Source: Accumulibacter sp964420975
GTDB lineage: Bacteria > Pseudomonadota > Gammaproteobacteria > Burkholderiales > Rhodocyclaceae
NCBI GenBank assembly: GCA_964420975.1
Contig: CAYQVH010000005.1
Location: 62,001-126,000, forward strand
DNA length: 64,000 nucleotides
Direction: 5' to 3'
Below, piece after piece: positions 8,864 through 18,266 of the stretch. The position numbers and the translations under genes are program-made. How positions within the stretch are numbered: position 1 is the stretch's first letter; each line of letters opens with the position of its first letter. The notes beneath the pieces are model-generated. The model had not been told where the DNA came from. It saw nothing but the letters and a program-made list of their open reading frames with translations, and did no database searches.

Positions 8864-10117
8864 TTACACTGCCGTCGGTCGAAACGCGTCGAACGCGTCG
8901 GGCAGAAGAGCCCGCTCCAGGCTGCGCTGCGCAAACAGAAAGCGGCCGTCGCACACGAAGCCCAGGTTCTGCCAGTCGACCCCGTTCAGCGCTTGTGCGA
9001 GATCTCGTACGTCCACTTTCGGATCGTGTGGAAAAACCGCCAGCACCGAACCGTCGTAGTGAGTGCAGGGATGGACGAAAAAGGGCTGCGGGCGTCTCGT
9101 CTTGTGGTTGACATAGACGCGCGGCTGACTCGACTGATAGTAGCCACGCCCCCAATGCCACCAGTTGGATTCATCAAACGGCCGAATGCGACGCGAGAGG
9201 AGTCTTGGCTTGTGGGGCAGAAGAACTGCCGGCGGCGCTCCGCCGGGCTCGCACCAGAGCATGCGTCGCGGCTTGCCGGTGGCGATCGTCGTCGAACAGA
9301 CAAAATTGCGATTGCCGTAGGCTTCACTCGCGTAGAGGTCGTCGGCGCCCGAAACGGCACCCACTTTGACGAAAGCGATGTCCGCCAGGCACAGTGGATA
9401 GTTGCCGTCGGCAAACAGCAAGTGGCCGTCACTCTCGACAAAGTGGCGCGACTGCCAGTTGAGGCGCTGCAGACCGCTGATGCCATCGCGCAGCTGCAGC
9501 GTGGCACAGCGCGTTTGCCGAGAAAAGCAGTCGCGTTCGAAGCGCCAGATCGCGCAGTTCGGGGTGGCGCCGTCAAATAGTCGCGAATCGCCGAGATCAA
9601 TGAAGTCGGTGATCGTCCCGGCTGAATGGAGCAGTCGGTTGAGTGGCACCGCCGAAGTCGCTTTCAGAAAATCGCGCGGCGTAATGAAGATCAGTTCGCC
9701 GCGCGGCGCGAGATGGCGCAGACATTTCTCGATGAAGAGGAGGTAGAGATTGGCCCGTCCGTCAAGCCGACTGCGCCGGATTCGCGCGCGCGTCTGTGAA
9801 GGGATGTCTCGGTAGCGAACGTAGGGGGGGTTGCCGATGATGGTTGCGAAGAGCTCCCCTTCGGCGAGTTCAAAAAAATCCATCACGCGCGCGCCGGGTG
9901 GCGCATGCCGAGAATCAATCTCGATCCCCAGCGCGAACGGAAAATGCTGCAGAAAGACGCCGTTGCCGCAGGCGGGTTCGAGCACTCGACCGGTGTTGCG
10001 AACCAGGCCGAGCATCACATCGACCACTGTCGGCGGTGTAAACACCTGGCCGAGTCGGCTGACATCGAGGGTGGCTTCGCCGCTGGGCGTTGCCTCCGGT
10101 AGCGGTCGGCTGGCCAC
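8864..10117 (-). CDS. Orphan N6-adenine DNA methyltransferase-like protein
   Basis: Class I SAM methyltransferase of the N6-adenine type. The 417-aa product has FTPPTVVDVM (motif X region, about 26-35), the SAM-binding motif VLEPACGNGVFL (45-56), and the catalytic NPPY at 96-99, followed by a roughly 300-residue C-terminal part that could be a target-recognition region. The order X-I-IV is that of gamma-class DNA methyltransferases such as M.TaqI. There is no restriction endonuclease or specificity subunit beside it: gshA lies downstream and creA upstream. It may therefore be a solitary methylase or may act on another substrate. Substrate and recognition site cannot be read from the sequence. 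Confidence 0.8.
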   Translation of the reverse strand: MASRPLPEATPSGEATLDVSRLGQVFTPPTVVDVMLGLVRNTGRVLEPACGNGVFLQHFPFALGIEIDSRHAPPGARVMDFFELAEGELFATIIGNPPYVRYRDIPSQTRARIRRSRLDGRANLYLLFIEKCLRHLAPRGELIFITPRDFLKATSAVPLNRLLHSAGTITDFIDLGDSRLFDGATPNCAIWRFERDCFSRQTRCATLQLRDGISGLQRLNWQSRHFVESDGHLLFADGNYPLCLADIAFVKVGAVSGADDLYASEAYGNRNFVCSTTIATGKPRRMLWCEPGGAPPAVLLPHKPRLLSRRIRPFDESNWWHWGRGYYQSSQPRVYVNHKTRRPQPFFVHPCTHYDGSVLAVFPHDPKVDVRDLAQALNGVDWQNLGFVCDGRFLFAQRSLERALLPDAFDAFRPTAV

Positions 10118-10120
10118 GCC

Positions 10121-10633
10121 TCAGCGCCCTCCCCACGGCATGATCGGCACGGTTGACAGGCTGTTGGCGGGTGCGCCGTCGATCAGCTTGCGGCTGATCG
10201 CCAGGTAGACCAGCGTACGGCTGGCCTCGTCCCAGAGGCGGATGACCCGCGTTTCCTTGAAGACGATCGATGTGTCATCGGAGAAGACGACTTCGTCTTT
10301 CGGTAGCCGGGCGGGCAAGGTGATCGGCCCGATCTGCCGGCAGGCGAGCGAGAACTGTGAGGGATCCTCCGCCAGGCCAAGTGAGCCGCTAACGCCCCCG
10401 GTTTTCGCCTGGCTGACGTGACAGACGACTCCCGGAAGCTTGGGATCGACGAAACGTTCGACACAGACGCGATGATTGGCACCAATCAGTTTCCACTCGG
10501 TGGTCACGCAGGCAACCGGCTCCGCCGCGGTGAGCGGCGCCCAGAAGACGAGGCTTGAGCCAGCCAGCACCCGCAGCAACACGAGCGCCCGCGCAGCGCC
10601 TCGGGTGCAAGCGGCGGGTCGTTTAGTCGACAT
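10121..10633 (-). CDS. creA: CreA family periplasmic protein
   Basis: Small exported protein of the CreA family, whose biochemical role is unknown. The 170-aa product starts with a basic stretch and a hydrophobic signal (ALVLLRVLAGSSLVFWAPL) ending near TAAEP. The mature part has the paired cysteines of VCVERF and VVCHVSQAKTGG and the SLACRQIGPI segment common to the family. It overlaps the end of parC by 11 bp and is followed after 3 bp by the methyltransferase gene, so it lies inside the parE-parC-creA run. Confidence 0.85.
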   Translation of the reverse strand: MSTKRPAACTRGAARALVLLRVLAGSSLVFWAPLTAAEPVACVTTEWKLIGANHRVCVERFVDPKLPGVVCHVSQAKTGGVSGSLGLAEDPSQFSLACRQIGPITLPARLPKDEVVFSDDTSIVFKETRVIRLWDEASRTLVYLAISRKLIDGAPANSLSTVPIMPWGGR

Positions 10634-12959
10634 GCGCTTCCAGCGTCACCTGAGCGAGCGCTCCGACCGGTGACCCGCGGCGCGCTCGGTGCGCCAGGTG
10701 CCGGTCTTCGGAGAGCAGCGTCTTGACACGGTTGCGGACCGTTCCCCGGATCGTTACCCGGGTGCCGCGAAGGGCGATCACCGAACGCAGCGTTTCGCCT
10801 TCACGCAGTCCGATGATCTGCACGCCTTTGCCGCCCGACAAGCGTTTCATTTCGGCGAGGGGAAAGACGAGCAGGCGGCCGTCGGCGGAGAGGGCCGCCA
10901 GGTGGTCCTTGCCGGCGAGCGGGAGTGGCGGCAGCACGGTCGCGCCCTCTTCGACGGTCAGGAACGCTTTGCCTGCCTTCTGCCGGCACAATAGATCGCC
11001 GAAGGTGCAGACAAACCCATAACCGGACGTCTTGGCGAGCAGGAATTCGTCGTCGGCGCCGCCGGTCAGGACGTGCGCGATCCTGCCCGTGCCCAGCTCG
11101 ACGAAGCTCGACAACGGGGCGCCCAGGCCGCGGCCATCGGGCAGGCTGGCGATGGCGACCGTAAACGCACGTCCCTCGCTCGACAGGATGGCGAGTGAAT
11201 CAACGCTGCGGCATTCTCTTGTCGTGCCGGCACGGTCGCCTTCCTTGTAGGCGACCGCCGACAGGTCAAGTCCGTGTCCCTGGCGGACGCGCGCCCAACC
11301 TTTTTCGGAAATGATGACCGTAACGGGCTCGTCGGCGACCGTCGCCACCTCGGCGCGTGAAGCCGTTGCGGCAGCGAGGAGGATCGTCCGCCGCGGGTCG
11401 CCATACTTCTCTGCGTCAGCCTCGATCTCCTGGACGGCCAGCCGGCGGATCAGCGCGTCGCTGGCGAGCAGTTCGCGCAGCCCTTCGCGCTCGCCTCGCA
11501 GCTTTTCGAGCTCCTGCTCGATACGGATTCCCTCGAGGCGCGCCAGTTGGCGCAGGCGAATTTCCAGGATGTCCTCCGCCTGCCGATCGGAAAGGTGGAA
11601 ACGCTCGATCAGCGCGGCCTTGGGTTCGTCGGCCTGGCGGATGATGCGGATCACCTCGTCGATATTGAGGAAGACGATCAGGCGACCTTCGAGAACGTGT
11701 ATGCGGTCTTCGGCTCTGCGCAGCCGGAACTCGCTGCGGCGGACAACGGTGCGCAGGCGAAACGTGCACCACTCGCCGATGAGATCAGCCAAGGACTTTT
11801 GGCACGGGCGGCCATCGATGCCGACGGCAACCAGATTCACCGGGGCCGACGTTTCGAGACTGGTGTGCGCCAGCAGCAGGGCGACAAACTCGCTGCGATC
11901 GAGGCGCGAACTGCTTGGCTCGAAGACCAGACGCACCTCGTCGTCCTTGCCCGACTCGTCACGCGCCCGGTCGAGCTGCGAGGCGATCAGGGACTTGAGC
12001 TGTGCGGCCGACTGCTCGATCGCCTTCTTGCCGGGCTTCGGTTGCGGATTGAGCAGGGATCCAATCTCGGACAGAACTTTCGCCGCCGAAACTCCCGGCG
12101 GTAGCTCTTTGAACACGACCTGCCAGGCCCCGCGTGCCATCTCTTCGAACTCGTAGCGCGCCCGCACGCGCAGGCTGCCGCGACCGCTGGCGTAGGCGGC
12201 AGCAATCTCTGCCGGCGACGAGATGATCTGCCCGCCGCCGGGGTAGTCCGGGCCAGGAAGCCGTTGCAACAGCTCCGCCACGCCGGCGTCGGGATGCTCG
12301 ATCAGGTGGATGGCCGCGGCGGCCACCTCGCGCAGATTGTGCGAAGGGATTTCGGTTGCCATGCCGACCGCGATCCCCGAAGCCCCGTTGAGCAACAGGA
12401 AGGGCAATCTTGCCGGCAGGAACGCCGGCTCGTTGAACGATCCGTCGTAGTTCGGTTGATAATCGGCCGTCCCTTCACCGAGTTCGGCGAGCAGCAGCTC
12501 GGCGATCGCCGTCAGCCGCGCCTCGGTATACCGCATCGCGGCCGGATTGTCGCCGTCGCGTGAACCGAAGTTTCCCTGGCCATCGACCAAGGGATAACGC
12601 AAGGTAAACGGCTGCGCGACACGTACCATCGCGTCGTAGGCCGACGTGTCGCCGTGGGGATGGTACTTGCCGATCACGTCGCCGACGACGCGCGCCGACT
12701 TCACCGGCTTCGCGGTGGCCGACAGACCCAGTTCGCGCATGGCGAAGAGGACCCGCCGCTGGACGGGTTTCAGGCCATCCTTGACGTCCGGCAGCGCTCG
12801 GCCCTTGACGACGGCGATGGCGTATTCCAGGTAATCCCGAGCCGCCGAATCGTGGAGCAGAACGCTCTCATCGTCCTCGTCGGCGATTTTCGGAGGGGGC
12901 TGCGGCGCGTCCGGTGGAACCTGGTCGGCAAACAGATCGGGCGTCGTTGGCTGGCTCAC
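10623..12959 (-). CDS. parC: DNA topoisomerase IV subunit A
   Basis: Catalytic DNA-cleaving subunit of topoisomerase IV, which decatenates chromosomes. From the chosen GTG the product is 778 aa: winged-helix/TOPRIM-binding region, active-site Tyr144 in AAMRYTEARL, coiled-coil arms, and a C-terminal beta-pinwheel from about residue 480. The GTG lies 1 bp after the parE stop and is preceded by GGAGA. The longer frame running into parE is not used. The region that determines quinolone response in E. coli (Ser80, Glu84) reads HPHGDTSAYDAM here, giving Thr and Asp at those positions; these are natural substitutions, not evidence of resistance. Confidence 0.96.
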   Translation of the reverse strand: MSQPTTPDLFADQVPPDAPQPPPKIADEDDESVLLHDSAARDYLEYAIAVVKGRALPDVKDGLKPVQRRVLFAMRELGLSATAKPVKSARVVGDVIGKYHPHGDTSAYDAMVRVAQPFTLRYPLVDGQGNFGSRDGDNPAAMRYTEARLTAIAELLLAELGEGTADYQPNYDGSFNEPAFLPARLPFLLLNGASGIAVGMATEIPSHNLREVAAAAIHLIEHPDAGVAELLQRLPGPDYPGGGQIISSPAEIAAAYASGRGSLRVRARYEFEEMARGAWQVVFKELPPGVSAAKVLSEIGSLLNPQPKPGKKAIEQSAAQLKSLIASQLDRARDESGKDDEVRLVFEPSSSRLDRSEFVALLLAHTSLETSAPVNLVAVGIDGRPCQKSLADLIGEWCTFRLRTVVRRSEFRLRRAEDRIHVLEGRLIVFLNIDEVIRIIRQADEPKAALIERFHLSDRQAEDILEIRLRQLARLEGIRIEQELEKLRGEREGLRELLASDALIRRLAVQEIEADAEKYGDPRRTILLAAATASRAEVATVADEPVTVIISEKGWARVRQGHGLDLSAVAYKEGDRAGTTRECRSVDSLAILSSEGRAFTVAIASLPDGRGLGAPLSSFVELGTGRIAHVLTGGADDEFLLAKTSGYGFVCTFGDLLCRQKAGKAFLTVEEGATVLPPLPLAGKDHLAALSADGRLLVFPLAEMKRLSGGKGVQIIGLREGETLRSVIALRGTRVTIRGTVRNRVKTLLSEDRHLAHRARRGSPVGALAQVTLEAHVD

Positions 12960-12960
12960 C

Positions 12961-14910
12961 TCAGCTCTCCGCGCCGATCGTGGCGCCGTTTTCTTCCATC
13001 CAGGCACGCCGGCCAGCGGCTTCGCCCTTGGCCATCAGCAGGTTCATCACCGGCCGCGCGAGGTCAGCCGGTGGCAAACGAAGGCGTGTCAGCCGACGCG
13101 TGTCGGGCGACATCGTCGTCTCCCACAGCTGTTCCGGATTCATTTCACCCAATCCCTTGAAGCGGGAAAGCGAAATGGCGTCCGGTTTGACCCCCTCGAG
13201 GCGAAGGCGATCAAGCGCGGCTTCGCGTTCTGCGTCGTCGAGGGCGTAGATTTTTCGTGGCGGTCGATTCTTTCCCTGTCCCGGCACGTCGAGTCGATAA
13301 AGCGGCGGTTGCGCGAGAAACAGGTGTCCGCGCGCGATCAGTTTCGGGAAGTGACGATAGAACAGCGTACACAACAGCACTCGAATGTGCGAGCCATCGA
13401 CGTCCGCATCGGTCATGATCACGACCTTGCCATAACGCAGATTGGCGAGCACCGAATCGGGTGCGCTGCTCGGATGCGGATCGATGCCGAGGGCGACGGC
13501 AATATCGTGTACTTCGCGGTTGGCGAACAGGCTGCCTGCCTCGACTTCCCAGGTGTTAAGAACCTTGCCGCGGAGCGGCAGGATCGCCTGCAGCTCCTTG
13601 TCACGCCCGGCTTTCGCCGAGCCGCCGGCAGAGTCTCCCTCGACCAGAAAGATCTCGTTACGACTGACGTCCTCGCTTTGGCAATCGGAAAGCTTGCCGG
13701 GCAGTATCGCCACTCCCGACTGTTTGCGCTTTTCGACCCGTTGACCTGCTCGATTGCGTGCCTGCGCGGCACGAATGGCGAGATCGGTGATCCGCTTGGC
13801 TGCTTCCGGATGTTCGCTCAACCACAACTCGAGTGGATCGCGAACCATGCGCGCAACGAGCGCGACGGCTTCCCGGGAATTGAGCCGTTCCTTGGTCTGA
13901 CCCTGGAAAGACGGGTCGAGCATACGGACAGCGAGAATGAAACTCAGACGGCCGAAGACGTCTTCAGCCGCCAGCTTGACTCCCTTCGGCAACAAGGCGT
14001 GATGCTCGGCGAAGCTGCGCACGGCGTCGAACGCCGCTTGTCGCAATCCAGTTTCGTGGGTGCCGCCCGCAGGTGTCGGAATCAGGTTGACGTACGACTC
14101 GCGTGCCACACCACCGTCGGCGGTCCAGCACACGGCCCAGGCAGCGCCGGAACCCGCCGCAAAGCTTTCGTCACCGCGTGGCGCGTACTTGTCGCCGCAA
14201 AACACCGGCGCCACCGCCTCGCCGTCGAGTTCCTCGGTGAGATACTGCAGCATGCCGCTGGCGTAGGCCCACTCGCTGGTTGCGCCGCCTTCGACGGTCA
14301 GCGTCACCCTGAGACCGGGCAAGAGCAGCGCTTTGCTGCGCAACAAGCGCTCGAGTTGCGGCTGCGGGATTGACGGCGAATCGAAAAACACCGGGTCTGG
14401 CCAGGTACGCAGGCGGGTACCGCTCTGCCGTTTGGGCGCGTCGCCCACTCTCTGCAACGGTTCGGCGACCTCGCCGGCAGCGAACGCCATGCGGTAGCGC
14501 GAGCCGTCACGTACGACCTCGACTTCTAGCCGGGTAGACAGCGCGTTGGTCACCGACACGCCGACGCCGTGCAGTCCACCCGAGAAGCGGTAGGCGGACG
14601 TCACGTCGTCCTTGTTGAACTTGCCACCGGCGTGCAGGCGGGTAAACACCACTTCCAGGGTCGACACCTGCTCCACCGGGTGGATCTCGACCGGAATGCC
14701 ACGCCCGTCGTCCTCGACACTCACCGACTGATCGCGATGGAGGATCACCCTGATCTGTCGGCAGTGACCCGCCAAGGCTTCGTCAGCGGCGTTGTCGATA
14801 GCCTCCTGCACGATGTGTAAAGGACAGTCGGTGCGGGTGTACATCCCGGGGCGATGGCGGACGGGTTCCAAGCCCTTGAGGACGGCGATCGAATCGGCGG
14901 TGTAGCTCAT
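12961..14910 (-). CDS. parE: DNA topoisomerase IV subunit B
   Basis: ATPase subunit of topoisomerase IV. From the chosen ATG the product is 649 aa, starting MSYTADSIAVLKGLEPV, which matches the family N-terminus. A start 17 codons further upstream is possible but non-homologous. The GHKL ATP-binding residues are seen in EAIDNAADEALAG and DDGRGIPV, followed by GGLHGVGVS. The TOPRIM metal site is EGDSAGGSAKAGRD with a later TDADVDGSHI. The C-terminal SRFKGLGEMNPEQLWETT is diagnostic. The gene leads directly into parC. Confidence 0.96.
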   Translation of the reverse strand: MSYTADSIAVLKGLEPVRHRPGMYTRTDCPLHIVQEAIDNAADEALAGHCRQIRVILHRDQSVSVEDDGRGIPVEIHPVEQVSTLEVVFTRLHAGGKFNKDDVTSAYRFSGGLHGVGVSVTNALSTRLEVEVVRDGSRYRMAFAAGEVAEPLQRVGDAPKRQSGTRLRTWPDPVFFDSPSIPQPQLERLLRSKALLLPGLRVTLTVEGGATSEWAYASGMLQYLTEELDGEAVAPVFCGDKYAPRGDESFAAGSGAAWAVCWTADGGVARESYVNLIPTPAGGTHETGLRQAAFDAVRSFAEHHALLPKGVKLAAEDVFGRLSFILAVRMLDPSFQGQTKERLNSREAVALVARMVRDPLELWLSEHPEAAKRITDLAIRAAQARNRAGQRVEKRKQSGVAILPGKLSDCQSEDVSRNEIFLVEGDSAGGSAKAGRDKELQAILPLRGKVLNTWEVEAGSLFANREVHDIAVALGIDPHPSSAPDSVLANLRYGKVVIMTDADVDGSHIRVLLCTLFYRHFPKLIARGHLFLAQPPLYRLDVPGQGKNRPPRKIYALDDAEREAALDRLRLEGVKPDAISLSRFKGLGEMNPEQLWETTMSPDTRRLTRLRLPPADLARPVMNLLMAKGEAAGRRAWMEENGATIGAES

Positions 14911-15041
14911 GAACTCTGTGTGTTCTGACGGGCAACAGACTGACAAAAGGCGGCGCACCAACCCCGCGAGCGGCGGAGTGTACTACCGTAGCCAGCAACG
15001 CGGAACACGACTCCAGTCGTCGGTCGTCGTGATCGAGTGGT

Positions 15042-15070
15042 GTCCGGTGCTCGTTGCCGGCACCGGGGAC
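15042..15070 (-). terminator. Candidate hairpin after the unknown 185-aa gene
   Basis: A dyad pairs CCGGTGC at 15044-15050 with GCACCGG at 15060-15066 around a 9-base loop. Flanking GTC/GAC bases add further pairing with one bulged G. It lies just downstream of the minus-strand gene at 15073-15630 and before the parE start. There is no clear run of T residues, so intrinsic termination is uncertain. Confidence 0.4.
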
Positions 15071-15072
15071 TG

Positions 15073-15630
15073 CTAGGCCGGTTCGGCCAGCCAGGTGTCG
15101 CGCGGCAGGTCGGGAACCGCCGGCGTAATCAGGACGCGGGTCATGGCGTGCGGATTCATCAATCCGACGCCCCCGTCCGGCAAGTGGTAGTTGATTGCCG
15201 GTCGTTCGAAGAGACTGGTCAGGTTCATCAAACGCTCAGCCAGCGCCGCCTTGCGCGTTCCCTCGGCGCGGGTATGCAGGACGTAGCCGCCGAGAAAGAA
15301 AAAGTCGATCCTCGCCCGCACGTGATCGCCATCGGTACCCCCGACAAACGGCCGCACGAGTTCATCGGGCGTCATCGCGGTCAGGGTCAGATTGAGCGAG
15401 TTGGGTACGCTCGCTGAAAGGTCGCGGCCCGCTGCGATCTCGATGCAAGCGATCGAGCCCGTGGCAAAGACCTCGGTTTGTCCACTGGAGCCGATGATCA
15501 GTGGCTTGCCGGAAAAAATCTGGCTACTTCGTTTGAGACTCTCGATGATCTGCTCAACCGCCGTCGCATCGGTCTGCAGAAAGCGTCTCGCACGACTGCT
15601 CGTCGTGATAACGGTAAGGCTGATCGCCAT
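15073..15630 (-). CDS. Hypothetical protein, 185 aa
   Basis: I do not recognise this family. The product is 185 aa with no signal peptide or clear membrane helix. It alternates predicted beta strands and short helices (LIIGSSGQTEVFATGSIACIEI, then LNLTLTAMTPDEL), with a C-terminal VGLMNPHAMTRVLITPA segment. Codon use matches its neighbours, and the downstream hairpin and distinct start support a real gene. It stands alone between the cobalamin adenosyltransferase and parE, on the same strand. No function can be proposed. Confidence 0.7.
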   Translation of the reverse strand: MAISLTVITTSSRARRFLQTDATAVEQIIESLKRSSQIFSGKPLIIGSSGQTEVFATGSIACIEIAAGRDLSASVPNSLNLTLTAMTPDELVRPFVGGTDGDHVRARIDFFFLGGYVLHTRAEGTRKAALAERLMNLTSLFERPAINYHLPDGGVGLMNPHAMTRVLITPAVPDLPRDTWLAEPA

Positions 15631-15671
15631 GGTGACACTCCCTCAAAGGTGCAAGCGCCGACGCAATACCC

Positions 15672-16232
15672 TCACGCGCTACCGCGATTCTGACCGGGAA
15701 CCCACAGCACATCGGCGCGACCCGCCGCGCGATTCAGCGTGCGACCCAGGATGAATAAGAGATCCGACAGGCGATTGAGATACTTGCGTGCACCCGGCGA
15801 GACCGTCGCCGATTCCCCCAGGTGTACGACGTGGCGCTCGGCTCGACGACAGACGGTGCGCGCGAGGTGCGCCAGCGCCGCCGCTCGCGTGCCACCGGGA
15901 AGAATGAAATCCTTCAGCGGTGCCAGACCTGCATTGAACTGCTCGACCAGCGATTCGAGGCGGGCGACGTGGGCGTCGCTGATCATTGTGGCGCCGGGAA
16001 TGCAGATCTCGCCGCCAAGGTCGAACAAGTCATTCTGGACACCAACCAGCGCCTGCCGGACGTCGTCGGCGACGTCTTCCGTCAACAGCAAGCCAATCAC
16101 CGAGTTGAGTTCGTCCACTTGCCCGATCGTTTCGACGCGCTGGCTGTTCTTGGCGACGCGGCTTCCGTCACCGAGCCCGGTCGTACCCGCATCGCCGGTG
16201 CGTGTCACGATCTTGGAAAGGCGATTGCCCAT
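15672..16232 (-). CDS. Cob(I)alamin adenosyltransferase, PduO type
   Basis: Transfers the adenosyl group of ATP to cob(I)alamin to form coenzyme B12, the cofactor of methylmalonyl-CoA mutase and related enzymes. The 186-aa product has the PduO-type N-terminal ATP loop TRTGDAGTTGLGDG (about 10-23), the central QVDELNSVIG, and the C-terminal active-site helix YLNRLSDLLFILGR. Length is standard. No other B12 gene is near. In polyphosphate-accumulating Rhodocyclales the cofactor would serve propionyl/methylmalonyl-CoA metabolism, but that link is inference. Confidence 0.93.
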   Translation of the reverse strand: MGNRLSKIVTRTGDAGTTGLGDGSRVAKNSQRVETIGQVDELNSVIGLLLTEDVADDVRQALVGVQNDLFDLGGEICIPGATMISDAHVARLESLVEQFNAGLAPLKDFILPGGTRAAALAHLARTVCRRAERHVVHLGESATVSPGARKYLNRLSDLLFILGRTLNRAAGRADVLWVPGQNRGSA

Positions 16233-16347
16233 GCTGGAGTTCCTGATCAGAATACGCGGATTATAGCCGAAGGCGAAGATCTGCCTGCTCGATCTCTACG
16301 ACGGCCGGTCGACCTCATCGGCCTGGGGCCGAGCAATCCGGTCAGAG

Positions 16348-18117
16348 TCAGTCGCTGTCGTGAGGGTCGTGGTCTTCAAACAGCTTGCAAAAACGCTTTT
16401 CCTCCGGATAGGGGAAGAAGTCCTCGACGTGGCCGGCGCGAATCTTTTCCTGCGTCGTCTGCCAGAAATGAACGCTCAGCAAGTCGCGGTGGTACTTGAG
16501 AAACGCCGAGCGGACTTTCGGTGAGCCGAGAAGAAAGCTTGCAAACTCCTCGGGAAAGACGTCGTGCCGGCCGACCGAGTACCAGGGCTCGCTCGACAGT
16601 TCCATATCCGGATACGGCGGTTCCGGAATCACCCGGAAATTGACGTCGGTCATGTATTCGATTTCGTCGTAGTCGTAGAAGACGATGCGGTTGTAGCGCG
16701 TGACGCCAAAGTTTTTCCACAACATGTCGCCCGGAAAGATGTTGGCGCAGGCGAGCTCCTTGATCGCGTTGCCGTACTCGAGCACGGCGCGATCGATTTG
16801 TTCCGGTGTCGCTTGGTCGAGATAGAGATTGAGCGGGGTGAGGCGGCGTTCGATGTAGAGGTGCTTGATGATCAGGTCTTCGCCTTCGAATTCCACTTGC
16901 GACGGTGCCAAGCGATGGAAAGCGGCCAGCAGCTCAGCCGAAAAACGCCGGAGCGGCAGCGCGACCTGTGAAAACTCGAGTGTATCGGCCATCCGGCCAA
17001 CACGGTCCACCTGCTTGACGAGCAGGTACTTGCGCTTCACCGTTCCGCGGTCCATCTCCTTGGTGGGCCCGAAGACGTCCTTGATCATCTTGAAGACGTA
17101 GGGGTACGACGGCAAGGTGAAGACCAGCATGACCAGGCCGGCGACACCGGGGGCGATGATGAAAAGATCTTCGGAATGACGAAGGTGCTGCTTCAGGTCT
17201 CGAAAAAACAGCGTTTTCCCCTGCTTGCCGAGGCCGAGCATCGTGTACAGCTCGGAGGGGGGCTTGTTCGGCATGAGGCTACGCAGGAACTGGACGTACG
17301 CCGACGGCACCTCCATATCGACCATGAAGTAGGCGCGCGACAGCGAAAAAAGGACGCTGATCAGCCACCGGTCAAGCAGGATGGTGTCGAGTACGAGTTT
17401 TCCCTGGTCAGTGTTCAACACCGGAACCGCGAACGCCGCTTCCTGGTGGCCGTTGATCGCCTTGCCGAAGATGTACGCCGCCTTGTTGCGGTAGAACGCG
17501 GAGTGCAGAACCTGGATCTGGGCGTTGGCCTCCGGTGTAGGCCAGTCGCCGAGTAGCGCCTTGGTCGCGCGCAGGACGGAGTCGACGTCGCGATCGAGAT
17601 CTTCGAAAGGCGGCTGCCAGTCGAAATCGACGACAATCTGTCGGATCGTCTCGCGTAGCCCGTGTTGCACGGGGTAGTAGCTGCGATACGCTGGCGGATA
17701 CGACTGAATGTACTCCGTGGACACCGCCGGTCGGGCAAAGATATAGTCGTTGTGAAAGTAGGTCCGGTGCAGAATCTTCGAGCACACCGAATTGAAAAAG
17801 GTCTCGGCCAGTTCGGGCTGCTTATGGTTGATCAGCTGGCCGATGTACAGCAGCTTCACTTGCTGCCAGGTCACGTCGTCAATGTCAGCGGCGCCGAAGC
17901 GGTCGGCAAGCAGTTCTGCCGTCTCCAGCACACGGTCGTCGTAGGACCGGATGCGCTCGCGAACCGCGGTGTGCACGCCTTTCCAGTCGGCGGCTTCAAA
18001 GAGCTGCTTGGCCTGCCGTCCGTAGCTGCGAATCAGGCGATAATGCCGGTTGAAACCGTCGATCATCGCCTCGACGATACGTTGTGCCAGCGTGTTGACA
18101 ACCGCCGAAATCTCCAT
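16348..18117 (-). CDS. aceK: Isocitrate dehydrogenase kinase/phosphatase
   Basis: Bifunctional enzyme that inactivates isocitrate dehydrogenase by Ser phosphorylation and reverses it, sending isocitrate to the glyoxylate bypass during growth on acetate. The 589-aa product has the AceK N-terminal helical domain with the RSYYPVQHGLRETIRQIVVD region, and a C-terminal kinase-like domain containing FFRDL, KRKYLLVKQVDRVGRMADTLEF (in part) and the metal-binding VFYDYDEIEYMTD. Length fits the family. No aceA or aceB is adjacent, unlike enterobacteria. It starts the long minus-strand run and is divergent from yjbQ. Confidence 0.96.
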   Translation of the reverse strand: MEISAVVNTLAQRIVEAMIDGFNRHYRLIRSYGRQAKQLFEAADWKGVHTAVRERIRSYDDRVLETAELLADRFGAADIDDVTWQQVKLLYIGQLINHKQPELAETFFNSVCSKILHRTYFHNDYIFARPAVSTEYIQSYPPAYRSYYPVQHGLRETIRQIVVDFDWQPPFEDLDRDVDSVLRATKALLGDWPTPEANAQIQVLHSAFYRNKAAYIFGKAINGHQEAAFAVPVLNTDQGKLVLDTILLDRWLISVLFSLSRAYFMVDMEVPSAYVQFLRSLMPNKPPSELYTMLGLGKQGKTLFFRDLKQHLRHSEDLFIIAPGVAGLVMLVFTLPSYPYVFKMIKDVFGPTKEMDRGTVKRKYLLVKQVDRVGRMADTLEFSQVALPLRRFSAELLAAFHRLAPSQVEFEGEDLIIKHLYIERRLTPLNLYLDQATPEQIDRAVLEYGNAIKELACANIFPGDMLWKNFGVTRYNRIVFYDYDEIEYMTDVNFRVIPEPPYPDMELSSEPWYSVGRHDVFPEEFASFLLGSPKVRSAFLKYHRDLLSVHFWQTTQEKIRAGHVEDFFPYPEEKRFCKLFEDHDPHDSD

Positions 18118-18266
18118 GATGTGATTTTGAGGCTTGGAAACCGCTACATTCTAGCATCGGTGTTGCTGCGCAGCATCGGACACCCGGCGCGTTCCACGCG
18201 TTGTGTCTTGCCAGCTGTCGGTGTGTTGACAACGGAGTATTCCAGCGCCGGAGTGGGGGATGATCC

